Shown here: positions 1 to 9,389 of the stretch, one piece after another
Numbering within the stretch: the stretch's first letter is position 1
How the letters are laid out: every line of letters starts with the position of its first letter
Origin: Haplomitrium mnioides
Lineage: Eukaryota; Marchantiophyta; Haplomitriopsida; Calobryales
Assembly: GCA_049999725.1 (NCBI GenBank)
Contig: JBNGIS010038714.1
Span: forward strand, 1-31,204
DNA: 31,204 bases
Direction of reading: 5' to 3'
Position numbers and translations under genes: made by a program
The notes under the pieces: model-generated
Databases searched by the model: none
What the model was told of the DNA's origin: nothing
The model's input: only the letters and a program-made list of their open reading frames with translations

Positions 1-59
1 TGACTTCCAAGTGAAACAGGAACTTAGTAGCGGTTCCTGGTTCAAAGTAGCGGTTGTTG
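1..59 (+). mobile_element. Right terminus of a D/B-family TIR element
   Basis: Bases 20-59 carry the terminal motif (AACTTAGTAGCGGTTCC then TGGTTCAAAGTAGCGGTTG) found at six places in the window in both orientations. In this orientation it is the right end, so the rest of this copy lies to the left, outside the window. The bases before it (CCAAGTGAAACAGG) resemble those before the right end near 14041 (CCAAATGAACATG). The motif contains AGTAGCGG-like words twice, 18 bp apart. It is followed at once by LTR-like repeat copy A, so the element appears inserted in that repeat. Confidence 0.6.
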
Positions 60-300
60 GAAGTGACTTGTAAGTGAATGAAGGGGGATGATACCTTCTT
101 TCCTTGTATAAATAAAAAAGCTTCATAGCGCCACATTTATTCTGGAGTTCCTCTCGAATTACTTGGGTTCTTTAGTTACTTAGCTATTGCTTGCCTTATT
201 GGCATTTGGTTGAAGAACTCTATTAGAGTTCACTACAAGTTCTTACTCATTTGGATTTGGTCTTTGAAATCTCTTACAACTACAATGGATAATTATGAAT
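60..300 (+). repeat. LTR-like dispersed repeat, copy A
   Basis: From AAGTGACTTGTAAGTGAA this stretch matches copies B (1981-2357) and C (about 11255-11600). Shared landmarks are the GAAG..GGGAT box, a TATA box (TATAAATA, 107-114), GGCTTCATAGC-like bases, GAGTTCCTCTCAATT, and GCTTATTGGC..TTTG followed by AACTCTATTAGA. A TATA box with downstream conserved transcribed sequence fits an LTR U3-R-U5 layout. No element body with matching LTRs on both sides is seen, so it could be a solo LTR or a promoter-bearing repeat. Its upstream part is missing because a TIR-element terminus abuts it. Confidence 0.5.
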
Positions 301-477
301 ATGTGGACCTCTTCAAAGACACAAATGCAAATAATTAATCAAATGATGGTAGTGTCTCTACTATATTAGATTTAGAATACTTATAAGTTTCTTGAATGAT
401 TGTGACATGATAGGGACTCTCGAAACATATTGCGTTGTGTAAGAAGCATGACTTTACTATAAGAAGAGCAAACCTAT

Positions 478-622
478 TGCCTAATTAGATGTTTGAGTAG
501 TTAGACAACTGAGTAACTAGATGTCTGAGTAGCTTGAATTATGTGTCACTAAATATCCAAGTAACTAGACATATGAGTGACAAGATGTCTTAATAACTAA
601 ACATCCAAGTAGTTGAGTAGAG
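478..622. repeat. Imperfect short tandem repeat (about 20 bp)
   Basis: Words such as CTAGATGTCTGAGTAG and CTAAACATCCAAGTAG recur roughly every 20 bp with substitutions. The rest of 300-920 has no recognisable gene. It holds a short hairpin near 864-882 (GCGGGGACAAACCCGC) and otherwise AT-rich sequence. Confidence 0.45.
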
Positions 623-922
623 CGGGAATTGTTGAGCACTACCTGTCTCTAGAGTGTAAGGAGTGGGAAATGAACATAAATAATGAACCCTATGGTTGGA
701 GCATTCTAATTTTCAATAGAATAGAGTAGAATAGAATTCAATTCAATTAAAGTCCAGAGCCAGCCCTAGGGCCATAAGAAATGAGAGTACAATGTGCACA
801 AGAGTGCGGAGGGGTGCAAAAACTAAAGTAGTAAGCTAAAAATTGTTTAACTGAAAACAGTTGAGCGGGGACAAACCCGCTTGTGAGTCATATGCTCACT
901 CTCTCGTCACTAAGCTCTATGT

Positions 923-1300
923 CTAATTTGTCTGTTTCTGAGATCTAAGCACCATGAGTTCCCAGAAGAAGAGTGCCAGCCAACGTTGATCATGATATTT
1001 GAGAAATTGTTGTATTGTCCGATTTTGTTCTACAAAAAGTCTATGTTACCTTCCCCGGATTTCATAGTATCTGAGGCAACAGAAGATGATGTGGTGTTCA
1101 TCTTTGGTGACCTGTAGATTGCATTGGAGGCACAATAGCTTCTCAGGTCGGACTTTGTTGTCGATCTTGGACCATTTGGCTGTTTCACATCTCAGCCAAT
1201 GAGAAAGATAGTGGTATTAGTGCAAAGAATGATTACAAACGCAAATATTGTGTCGATAATTAGCAAGAAGCAACGCACTCATTTTTCATAGAAACCTGCC
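923..1300 (-). pseudogene. Non-LTR retroelement-like C-terminal Cys/His domain, degenerate
   Basis: Read on the minus strand, one frame from about 1300 to 923 shows, in order: an HSL...LRCETAKWSK segment; a Cys-rich box with LCLQCN, about 10 residues, then EHHIIFCC; YYEIRGR; and KYHDQRWLALFFWELMVLRSQ. This order (L..E.GRW, C..C, E.H.IF.C..Y..IR, F..Y.D.R.L..F..E...LR) resembles the region after the RT of some LINE-like elements and related plant and animal repeats. Two stops interrupt it, after IRGR and after HSLH. About 26 bases appear inserted before LRCET. The RT itself is not seen in the 300 bases upstream. The family match is by pattern only. Confidence 0.45.
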
Positions 1301-1680
1301 AAGAACATTGAAGTCTCTTATTATAGCAATAGAATGCCAGGGTTATTTCAGGTATCTGCTCAAAGAGATGGCATCAGCTAAGTAGAAAAACAATATCATC
1401 TTCATCTATAGGAATGCGCAAGTAGCCAAAAAAGATATGTCAATGTTAAAGTTGTGGTGTTTTGTCAACATATAATGGGCGTGCATAAGCAATACTATAT
1501 CGGAGGATTTCATCAAGCATATCTAGTAGAAGAAGCTCAAATAGTCGATGATGATTGGAACACAAGATAACAAAACCCTTATCAACTCACAAATAATACC
1601 ACCAATACATAAGCCAAAACAACAAGATGTTTGATCTCTTGAGTCAGCTTGAGGTTGGTACATTCATAAGTGAAGCTGGT

Positions 1681-1980
1681 ACATTCATTTTGACTAACGG
1701 ATTTTGGGTGATAAATAGTTGACATGGCTATTTTGGTTTTTAATAGACCCAATATAGTATACCAAAACATGATAGTTCATTGAGTGTCATGATAAAAAAT
1801 AGTAACTTTAGATGTATGATGAGACGAGTAGACTACTTCTAATAGATTTTTTATTAATTCAAGTGTCATCACCGATTTTATTATTGGTTATGTGAATCAT
1901 TTTATTTAGACTGTCCACAAAAACTACAATTACATTATGACCAATAGAAATGTGAGGCAACTTGAAATAGTACAAGTACG
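1681..1980 (-). pseudogene. Ty3/gypsy integrase core, C-proximal fragment
   Basis: The minus-strand translation shows three consecutive gypsy integrase blocks. The first, around 1890-1980, reads KLPHISIGHNVIVVFVDSL (the LP.T..GHDAI.VVVDRLTKM block). The second reads LLEVVYSSHHTSKVTIFYHD. The third, 1681-1770, reads FWYTILGLLKTKIAMSTIYHP then QNE. In the usual family the second catalytic Asp lies in SDRD; here it reads FYHD, so that Asp appears replaced by Tyr. The Glu following YHP....Q is kept. A frameshift lies near 1850 and a stop precedes TIMFWY. The fragment ends at LTR-like copy B. It overlaps in domain coverage with the other integrase piece (6394-6658), so the two come from different copies. 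Confidence 0.75.
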
Positions 1981-2357
1981 ATGTTGTGTTATTTGAAAGA
2001 AAATAGAGTGGAGTGGAGGAGATTGTGGTAACGATTAAAGAGGGATCACCTTTTAGTGAAGATTGGTATAAAATTACTTTTAAGGTTGGATCACTTTTTA
2101 GTAAAGTGGTATTAGTATTACTTGCCGTGAAGTCACTTTTAGAGAAGTAGGATAAATTTACTTTTAGAGCTGAAATTATAAGTGACTTATATATGAAGGA
2201 AGAAGGATGACACCTTCTTCTCAAATATAGATAGAAGGGTTTCATTTCCCAACTTCTATTTCTTAAGTTCCTCTCAATTCATTTGTGTTCTTTGGCTACT
2301 TGCCTTCTTTACCTTTGCTTGCTTTATTGGCATTTGGCTGAATAACTTTATTAGAGT
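1981..2357 (+). repeat. LTR-like dispersed repeat, copy B
   Basis: It begins TGTTGTG and runs through AAGAAAATAGAG, several CTTTTAG-containing sub-repeats, AAGTGACTTATA, AGAAGGATGACACC, and the GAGTTCCTCTCAATT and GGCATTTGGCTGAATAAC blocks shared with copies A and C. The TATA position is degenerate (ATATAGATAGAAGG). It is fuller than copy A at the 5' side and matches copy C across its length. It starts directly at the end of the gypsy integrase fragment. Confidence 0.5.
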
Positions 2358-2545
2358 TATCTTTTGTAAAAAAACTCAAAGTCCAACTTCCAAATGAGTA
2401 ACAACTTCAAGATAACTCCAATAGAGTTATACAACTCAAAGCCAATAAGCAAACAAAAACCAAGAGTGCTAGCCAAAGCCAAGCAACCAAAGAGCCAAAC
2501 CGAATTGAGAGGAACTCCAAAATGAGTAGTGGGGCGATGTACCGC
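2358..2545 (-). repeat. LTR-like repeat, inverted partial copy
   Basis: Reading the minus strand from 2545 gives the GAGTTCCTCTCAATTCGG block, then TTGGCTTTGGCTAGCACTCT, TTTTTGTTTGCTTATTGGC, AACTCTATTGGAGTTA and TACTCATTTGGAAGT. This is closest to copy C near 11450-11600. With copy B it forms a tail-to-tail inverted pair meeting near 2357. Peptides read from this strand are translations of the repeat, not a gene. The 2546-2970 stretch beyond it holds nothing I can name. Confidence 0.5.
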
Positions 2546-2972
2546 CATCACACAACAACAATGAGTTGAAAGGTTTCATCAACTTGATGAACTACTACTT
2601 ATTCTTGCTAAACGACTCTGCCTCTTTGGTTGCACTATTGTATCAACATTGTACTCTTTAATGGAGTAGGTATGGACAGTGGAGCATGAACTATCATTCC
2701 ATTGCATTAAGAAGAGAGTTTTTAACAACTTCAATGGGCTACTAAAGAATGACCATCGTAGTACGAGTATTTATAATGCTTAAGATCCATATGCGTCAAC
2801 AGTTGGTTGAGTAATTTGGAGTGGAAAAAATAGAGCAAATTTTGGCAAATCTTAACCCATTTGTGTTTCTTATTCTAATTCAAGCAATTTGCAAGGTCCA
2901 TATTTTTGTATTGTGGTAGATGCGGTGGAAAGACAAACTCAATTGAAGGAACACAATGTCAATTCACAAAAA

Positions 2973-3143
2973 ATGGGAACGATTCCAATCTTCTATGGCA
3001 AAGAGAATGAGATCGTGGCACATTATTTGTGAGAATTCAAACGTGTTTGTGCTGGCAAAAGGATCAATTCAAACAATTTTTATACAGCCAACATGTTGAT
3101 GTGTGTTTACTAGCTACAGCCAGATACCCTGTGTATTCTCAGA
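2973..3143 (+). pseudogene. Gypsy-type gag-like fragment
   Basis: An open stretch reads MGTIPIFYGKENEIVAHYL, stop, EFKRVCAG, then KRINSNNFYTANM. The pattern P.F.GK..E....L..F.R.C.....I resembles the N-terminal part of gypsy gag capsid proteins. Two in-frame stops are present. It directly abuts the first recognisable residues of the copia gag at 3145. The match is weak and rests on one motif. Confidence 0.3.
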
Positions 3144-3144
3144 G

Positions 3145-3965
3145 AAGAAATTAAATTAGAACAATTACAGTGTTTGGTCTATAAGAATGATCAACTTCAT
3201 CAAAGGTAGAGGATTTTGGGATTTTATCACTAGTGCTGAAGCAGAGCTTGTGTTGAGTCCAAACCCATCCCTTGCTAAAATGCAAGCATTCAAGACTTAT
3301 ATTGAGAAAGTACATAAGTTACTATACTGGCTTACCATCAGTATTGATGATAAGATGATGGGGTATGTATTTGCAAAAAAGACACCCAAGGAAGCTTGGG
3401 ATATTTTGAAGAATAGATATGCAATCGCATTAGATGCAAGAAAGCTGACGCTACATATGGAGTTTTCAATTTGCAGAAAGAAAACTCAATATCAATGCCT
3501 ATGCCTTGAAAATTAAATCACTAGCTGAACAACTGGTGAATTTAGGAGAAGATATGAAAGAAAGTGCCATGGTGGCAGTATGCTTGAATGGATTGGGTAG
3601 AGAATATAAAAAATTTAAGACTTCAATGAGAACAAGAGAGGGAGCTATGTTGTTTACACAACTCATCTCTATACTTATTGCAAAAGAACTTGATCTTGGT
3701 AGAGAAGCATCAAGTAATCAATGCAATCATGAACAAGTTTTCTACTCTAATAGAGGTAGAGGCAGAGGGTATAGAAGAAGCGGCTTTGGAAGAGACTGTT
3801 CAAATGACAATGCGCAAAGTCAATAGCATCAACAATCAAACTCATATGGCAGAGGCCAATCTAGAGGCAGGGAGAATAATTGAGGATGAAGAGTTCAATA
3901 TCACAATCAAGGATTAGATTTGTTTTTATTCTGGCAAGCCAAACCACATGGCAAAGGACTGCTAC
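3145..3965 (+). pseudogene. Copia gag with altered zinc knuckle
   Basis: The start of the homology is LN.NNYSVWSIRM (3151-3189), the usual copia gag opening, with a stop (3157) where the family has Gly. Then follow FIKGRGFWDFI, KEAWDILKNRY, AYALKIKSLAEQL and the LNGLGREYKKFKTSMRTRE block. After these comes an RGRGRGYRRSGFGR basic tail and the zinc knuckle at 3921-3962. The knuckle reads CFYSGKPNHMAKDC, so the second of the three Cys of C-X2-C-X4-H-X4-C is Ser. A frameshift near 3500 and another near 3910 break the frame, and several CAA/CAG/CGA-type positions are stops. Confidence 0.8.
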
Positions 3966-4044
3966 AAGAAGCAAAATGATTTGAGGAACAACAAAGTTCA
4001 AAAGAACAATGTAGATTCCAACAAGGCAAATAATACTCATTTGT

Positions 4045-4990
4045 CATCGATCAGGAAAAGAATGGTACAAGAGTTGTGTCAGATATTGAGATTTGGCATA
4101 AGCGTATTGGGCATGTCAACATACAGAGATTGAGAAGCATGCAGAGCTCAGGGGTAGTCAATAGGCTGCCCAAGGTTAAAGTGCAAGGAATGCAGAAGGT
4201 GTGTGAAGCTTGCCAATTCAATAAGCAATCAAGGAAGCTATTTCCTCATGATGCATATGTGGCATGAAGGCCACTTGAGTTGATACACTCAGATGTATCG
4301 GGTCTTACAAAAATATAATCCACTAGAGGATGTACATATTATGCGACATTTATCGATGACTGTTCACGAAAAATGTGGGTATATTTTATGAAGCAAAAGA
4401 GTGAATTGTTTGACCACTTCAAGAACTTTTGAGCAATGGTTGAAAAGGAGAAAAGACAGCCAAAAAAGTGTTTGTAGTCTGATGGAGGTGGGGAATATTT
4501 CTCCACAAAATTAAGTAAGTATCTGCTGAAGGTAGGTATTAAAAGGCAATAGATGTGCAGATATACACTCCAACAAAATAGGGTTCCTAAAAGGAAAAAT
4601 AGACATATAGCAGATGTGGCACATGTCTTAATGAATTAGAAGAACATGCCTTATTATTATTGAGCAGAGGCAATATTAACAATTGTCTACATCATGAATT
4701 GTACTCCTACAGCATCATTTTATGGAATGACACCAGAGGAGAAGTTCACAATAAGACACCCATATATTTCACACCTGAAAGTGTTTGGATGTATTGCATA
4801 TGTACATGTATGAGCAGATTCATGTAGCAAATTGGATCCAAAAGCTGAGAATTGTGTATTCATTGGATATTCTTAAGAGCACAAAGGCTACAGATTTTTT
4901 TGTCCTACTACACAAATGTTATGGGTAAGTAGAGATGTAGTCTTTGATGATTTAACTACATGGTATGGTTCGAAAATTGAGGATGACATA
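4045..4990 (+). pseudogene. Copia GAG-pre-integrase and integrase, inactive
   Basis: The GAG-pre-integrase zinc domain reads SDIEIWHKRIGHVNIQRL and then CEACQFNKQSR (about 4077-4235), so the H-H-C-C ligands are present. The integrase core follows: PLELIHSDVSG (first Asp), YYATFIDDCSRKMWVYF, SDGGGEYF (second Asp), and QQNRVPKRKNR, where the family has Glu (VAERKN) but this copy has Lys. The catalytic triad is therefore broken. Later conserved blocks MNCTPTASFYGMTPEE, HLKVFGCIAYVHV, LDPKAENCVFIGYS and KGYRFF run to about 4900. At least eight stops (TGA, TAA and TAG) interrupt the frame. Confidence 0.85.
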
Positions 4991-5126
4991 GTTGATGTCA
5001 AAGGCAAACAAGTTGTGATAAAACTTGATATTAAAAGAAAACATGATGTGATATAAAAAAAGTCAACAAACACAAAGTGGAAGTAGTAGCAGCAATAGTC
5101 CATGGCAAGGAAGACTACATAGAAAT

Positions 5127-6012
5127 TTGGAGCAACGAGCTTCAACCAGTACAACACAGGAAAGTGTTGTAGATATGATAGTAGGGAGTTCACGTGATGA
5201 ATCCTATGGCAGTGAACCCAAGAGTATTGATGAAGAGCTAGGATTGCCTTTAGCTACAATGCCATGTTCAAGACAGTTGGTACAGAAAGTGCAAAGAGTA
5301 CTTGTGCATAGAAGTGAAAGAGTGAACTACCCTATTGATAGACTAGGTATTAAGAAGTTCACTACATATCATCATGCATATATGGTGAAGGTTATCATGG
5401 AGAAAGAATCTATCACATTTGATGATTTTGTAGGTCTGGTAGGTCAATTTATCAAAGTCCACGGAAGCCGCACCTTGATGCAGTGCATCGTATTCTTCAA
5501 TATGTGAAGTCAACAGTTCAATATGGCATGCTCTATGAGAGTGGTAAGAAGTTCTATTTTCATTTGGTTGTGTTGGGATAGTGTGGAGTAGCAAGAGGCA
5601 ACCAACAGTCGCGCTCTCAAGCACAAAGGCTGAGTATAGAGGTGTAGCCATGGCTACATGCGAGATGGCATGGCTGCTTAAACTCCTGCATGATTTGAGA
5701 GTTTGTGTGAATAGACCAGTGTAGGTTTACTGTGACAATATAAGCAGTCTCCAACTCGCTAACAATCTAGTTTTCCATGCATGCTCAAAACACATTGAGG
5801 TGCACTACCACTATGTGAGGGAGAAAGTTTTGGCAATTGATCTAAAATATGTCAGCATCGAGGATCATGTGGCTGTTATTTTTACCAAGTCATTGGGCAC
5901 AAAGATGCTACAAAAATTCAGAGATCAACTTGGAGTACATGCGCTGAGCTCGAAGGGGAGTATTGAAATTCCGAGCTCTGTCACTCATTCTATTGCTGAT
6001 ATACCAATGTGA
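5127..6012 (+). pseudogene. Copia pol remnant: linker joined to RNase H, RT deleted
   Basis: The pre-RT linker HRSERVNYPIDRLGIKKFTT...KESITFDD runs to about 5430. It then changes directly to [26 protein letters not shown] and [10 protein letters not shown], the segment that follows the RT domain in complete elements. About 250 residues, including the YVDD region, are missing. RNase H continues with KKQPTVALSS.KAEYRGVAMATCEMAWLL, VYCDN and HIEVHYHYVREKV, and ends IFTKSLGT...LGVHALSSKGSIEI. The first RNase H Asp block (GYGDSDWAG-like) is missing, and TEAEY reads TKAEY. Frames shift near 5455 and 5575. Confidence 0.8.
5953..5960 (+). other. Copia polypurine tract
   Basis: AAGGGGAG lies immediately before the 3' LTR, overlapping the C-terminal codons of pol (SSKGSIEI), as is usual in this copia group. 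It would prime plus-strand synthesis in a live element. Confidence 0.75.
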
Positions 6013-6397
6013 TATGGTATTCTACTAATGGTATACCATGGTGGTATATCAAGGTGATGTGGTATTCTTGTTGTATGGCTGGTGTTATACCAGCATATGT
6101 ATGTATACATATAGATTAGGTATTTGGTTAGGGTATGTTCCTTGTATTCATATTGTGTGGCTTAGGAGATAGTTTTGTATTGTGCGGTCAAGGATGTATT
6201 TTTGAGTTTGTGTGGCTACAGAGAATAGCCTTGTAAGCATATAAAGAAGTGAGGGGGCACTCACTTCACACATTTGCTTGCTTGTTGTAGAAATAATTTT
6301 GCAATAAAGTATATGAAAAGACACTGACTATATCATCCTTCTAAAATCTCAGCTAGAGCTCTTGGATCTCTCTTTGATCTCTCTCTTTTATTTGTCA
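5961..6397 (+). repeat. Copia 3' LTR (about 437 bp)
   Basis: The LTR starts TATTGAAATTCC, a decayed TGTTGAAA start, right after the polypurine tract. It holds a TATA box (TATAAA, 6240-6245) and a poly(A) signal (AATAAA, 6303-6308). Repeated GGTATAC/GGTATTC words with local palindromes lie in U3 (6015-6085). The right edge is set by gypsy integrase homology starting on the other strand at 6394. A CA dinucleotide at 6396-6397 would be a normal LTR end, but with no 5' LTR the exact edge is not certain. Confidence 0.7.
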
Positions 6398-6658
6398 ATA
6401 GTAAACCCACAATACGTAGTTGGAAGTAAAGTGACATGATCCAAACTTACATGTTCCCAACAAGTAGTAGGAATTGGTAGTGGCTAAAGAAATCCTGCTG
6501 GTTTTTTATTTCAAGTTCTTTTTCCGTTGACAACTTTCACACAAGCAAACAAAACCACAATCATCTCGTGCCAAGTTAGACCACCACCAAGTGCACTGAA
6601 GCAACTCTATAGTTTTATCTACTCCAAGATGCCTTGAGATGAGAATGCTATGAGCTTC
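6394..6658 (-). pseudogene. Ty3/gypsy integrase, zinc-binding N-terminus and start of core
   Basis: On the minus strand from 6658 the frame reads EAHSILISRHLGVDKTIELL, TWWWSNLARDD, VCLCESCQRKKNLK. This is the H2C2 zinc-binding domain of gypsy integrase, with both His and both Cys present. After a frameshift near 6510 it continues as KPAGFL, stop, PLPIPTTCWEHVSLDHVTLL, the start of the catalytic core with its first Asp. Homology stops at about 6394 where the copia LTR begins. Because it stops within the core, the copia insertion or a deletion truncated it. Confidence 0.85.
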
Positions 6659-6666
6659 TTGTAAAC

Positions 6667-6843
6667 AAGCTATTCAAAGTGTATCATATCAAGCCAAGTG
6701 ATGTGCAGAAGATAACTTTTTTCATAAGGTATGAGCACTTTGAGTAGAAATTTTTTTTATTTGGTCTCACTAATGCCCCAACTACATTTATAGATCAGAT
6801 GCATCGAGTTTTTGATGGGTTATTAGATAAGTCAACTTTGGTA
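6667..6843 (+). pseudogene. Ty3/gypsy reverse transcriptase fragment
   Basis: The plus-strand frame reads VYHIKPSDVQKITFFIRYEHFE, stop, KFFLFGLTNAPTTFIDQMHRVFDGLLDKSTLV (given here in blocks: YHIKPSDVQK; FGLTNAPTTF; MHRVFDGLLD). These are the SGYHQI.IKPED..KTAF.TRYGHYEF and FGLTNAPATFM..MN.VF blocks of gypsy RT. The piece stops just before where the catalytic Y/F-x-DD motif would be, and a TIR-element left end begins 25 bases later. It lies head to head with the minus-strand integrase fragment, only 8 bp apart. Confidence 0.85.
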
Positions 6844-6867
6844 TCGCAATCATCTCAAAGAAATTTG

Positions 6868-8014
6868 CCTCTAGCTTGAACCAAGAATAGACTACTCAAA
6901 TTAGGAACTTTTGTTTTCTGAAAAAGTTGTCATTTTCAAGCTCAAAAACCCCAAAAAATGAGGTTATTTTTCAAAAAAAAAAACAACATGAGCTTTTGTG
7001 CTTCATTTTTTGTCGTTTTAACAAGCATGATAAAGCAAGAAGCAATTTCATTATGCAAAATTGAATGATATTATAAGTTTTTTATAAGAATATTGGAAAT
7101 ATCAAAATTGATGAAAAGTATTATGGTTTACTGTCACAAAAAACTTGTATTTTTCATTGATTATTTTTTGAAGCCAAAAAATTGAAGATTAAGTTATTTT
7201 AAAATAAATTTGGTCACACAAACTCTTTGCGTCTATAGACATTGTGGCACTTAAAACTTATTTTTTTTTTAAAAACAAGAAAAATTGAGGAAAAACCCAA
7301 GCGAACAAAAAGTCAAGGGAATGAGTTTGGAATTTCATAGCACAATGACTAACAGAACCAAACCTTTCGTGGATTTTAGAGCTTTAATTTGAAGTTCAAG
7401 CAAGAAAGAAGCTTTTCTTTGTATTTCAAAATCACTACGCGCAAAAAGTAAAGTGGTCATGTTTTAGAAGCTTTCAATAATTCAAAATCTTTTATGATTC
7501 AGATATTCATATATGCAAAGAAGTAATAGCTTGAAGTCAAAAAGGCTAGTGGGTTTAGATATTTACTTCAAAGTCTAAACATGCAGTGAGCTCCAAGTTT
7601 TGGACCAGAATCTCTCAAACAAAAGGTTTTGAGTTCCACATGAGAGTCTTTGAGCAATGTAGAATCTAAGTTCAACATGATAGTCTTTGTATGCACAAGC
7701 TTCATGGTTATGTATCAAGGTCTATGCATGTGGAAGGCTTCAACTTCCACACCAAAGTCTATGCATGCATAGGCATCCGAGTTCAACATCTGAGCACTCA
7801 ACAACAAAGACTATACTCAACATAGGTTTAAAGTTTTGCAAAAAAGTCTATGCACACATGAGGTTTCAATTTTCACATCAAAGTATATGTGCATATAGGG
7901 TTCAGACTTCTAGATCCAAGTATAGATGTACTTAAAGTTTTGTTTTACGCAATGAACTCTATGCAAGCTTACAATTCCGTTCTCTAAATCGAAATCTAAG
8001 AGTAAAAAGGGTAC
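6868..8014 (+). repeat. Left terminus and subterminal region of TIR element 1
   Basis: It opens with the terminal motif in left-end orientation (CTTGAACCAAGAATAGACTACTC). Next come about 650 bp of AT-rich sequence with landmarks ATTTTCAAGCTCAAAAACC, GAGGTTATTTTTC, AAGCAAGAAGCAATTTCA and CGAACAAAAAGTCAAGGGAA. Then follow about 500 bp of irregular 40-50 bp units of the form TTCAACTTCCACAcc-AAGTCTATGCATGCATAGG. The same block recurs at 8015-9240 and 17491-18720. Its end (CTAAATCGAAATCTAAGAG..GTAC) matches 18670-18705, and the sequence that should follow is found only at 14084, so a 6-kb insertion interrupts it. Confidence 0.65.
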
Positions 8015-9240
8015 AAAAACCACTACTTTGAACCATAAACAAGCTGCTAAGAACAATAACTTTTTTTTGGGCAAAACAAACATCATTTTCAAGCTCAAAA
8101 ACAAAGAAAATGAGGTTATTTTTCCAAAAACAAAACTACGTGAGTTTTTTTTTTAAATTCATTTTTGGCAATTTTAACAAGCTTAATAAATCAAGAAGCA
8201 ATTTTATTATGCAAAATTGAATAATACTCTTTGTTTTTGTAAAAATATTAGAAATCTTGAAATCGATGAAAAGCATAAAAGTTGTGAATGGTTTTCACAA
8301 AAAACTTGTCTTTGGGATAAAGTACATTTCAAAGCTAAAATTTGAAATAAATGTCAAAATGAAGTCATTTTGAAATAAATTTGGTTGCACAAATTTCATG
8401 TGCGCATAGACATGGTGCCATTAAAAACATTTCTTTGGAAAAATAATTTGAAAACTTGAGAAAATTCCCAAGCGAACTAGAAGTCAAGGGAATCAATTTG
8501 AACTTCCAATGGACAAAAGCCACAAAAACCTATCCTTGTGTGGAGTTGAGGGCTCTATTTTGTAGTACAAGAAAGAAATAGGCTTTCCATTCTACTTCAA
8601 AATCCATGTGCACGAAGGGTTAAGTAGTCATGTTCTTATAAGGGTTTAGCAATTCAAAATCTTCTAAAACTCAAAGATTCATATGTACAAAGAAGTCATA
8701 GCTCAAAATCAAAAAAGCTAGAGCAACCAAACAAGCAGTGGGTTTAGAAATGTGCTTCAGAGTATAAACACGTAAAGTGCTTCAAGTTTCAAACTAGAGT
8801 CCTTGCAAAAAAAAAGGTTCCGAGTATACATCAAAGTCTTTGAGTTGTTTAGGTTCTAAGTTCTACATAGTAGTCTTTGTATGTACAAGGTTCAAGATTT
8901 TGTATCAGATTCTAAGCATGCATAAGACTCCAACTTCCACGCCAAAGGCTATGGGCGCATAGGAATCTGAGTTCTACAGCTGAGTAATTGCCAACAAAGA
9001 CTATGCTCACAAAAAGTTTTGAGATCATAATAGAGCCTATCCACACATAAGGTTTCAACTTATGCATCAAATTCAATGCGCACATAGGGTTCTGAGTTCT
9101 AAATCAAAGTCTAGGTTTCAACTTGTGCATCAAATTCTATGTGCACATAGGGTTCCGAGTTCTAGATTAGAGTCTAGGCAAGCTTAAGGTTTTGAGTTTC
9201 ACAACAAACTCAAGACACACTTAGGGTTCCGATTTCTAGA
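8015..9240 (+). repeat. Left subterminal region of nested derivative
   Basis: It repeats the layout of 6868-8014: terminal motif, AT-rich stretch (CATTTTCAAGCTCAAAAAC, TTAACAAGCTTAATAAATCA, CGAACTAGAAGTCAAGGGAA), then irregular minisatellite units such as TCTATGTGCACATAGGGTTC and TCTAGATTAGAGTC. The unit core is a palindrome of type CCTATGCGCGCATAGG with many CG sites decayed to TG or CA. Confidence 0.65.
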
Positions 9241-9389
9241 TCATTGAAGTTGTTGAAATGATATAAGAATATTTCAAATGGAAGAGAGATAGTTCTAGAA
9301 GAGAGATTTTTTTTGCCTAGAGAATGTGACTTTGGTAAGCTAAATTATGTTGAAAGAATGTTTGGGGAGGAAATGGCAAGCCAAAGAAT

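Larger units (their letters stand above)
3145..6397 (+). mobile_element. Degenerate, internally deleted Ty1/copia element with 3' LTR only
   Basis: The order gag, zinc knuckle, GAG-pre-integrase, integrase, RNase H, polypurine tract and LTR identifies a copia element on the plus strand. Protease is absent: only about 85 bp separate the knuckle and the pre-integrase domain. Reverse transcriptase is also absent, because the sequence jumps at about 5430 from the linker to the post-RT segment. The first Asp block of RNase H is missing too. No 5' LTR or primer-binding site is found upstream, where gypsy-like gag sequence lies instead. Its right end adjoins a gypsy integrase fragment, consistent with insertion into or next to a gypsy element. 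Confidence 0.85.

Noticed and set aside
864-882. GC-rich hairpin as a possible tRNA or small RNA
   Set aside because: Only one short stem is visible; there is no cloverleaf, anticodon arm or polymerase III box.
2357-2551. Similar hydrophobic peptides at 2357-2551 (minus) and 11446-11691 (plus)
   Set aside because: Both are translations of the same LTR-like repeat downstream of its TATA box. The similarity follows from the DNA repeat, and copies A and B do not keep the frame.
1681-6658. One gypsy integrase split by the copia insertion
   Set aside because: The two minus-strand integrase pieces overlap in the domain they cover (both include the start of the core), so they cannot be halves of a single gene.
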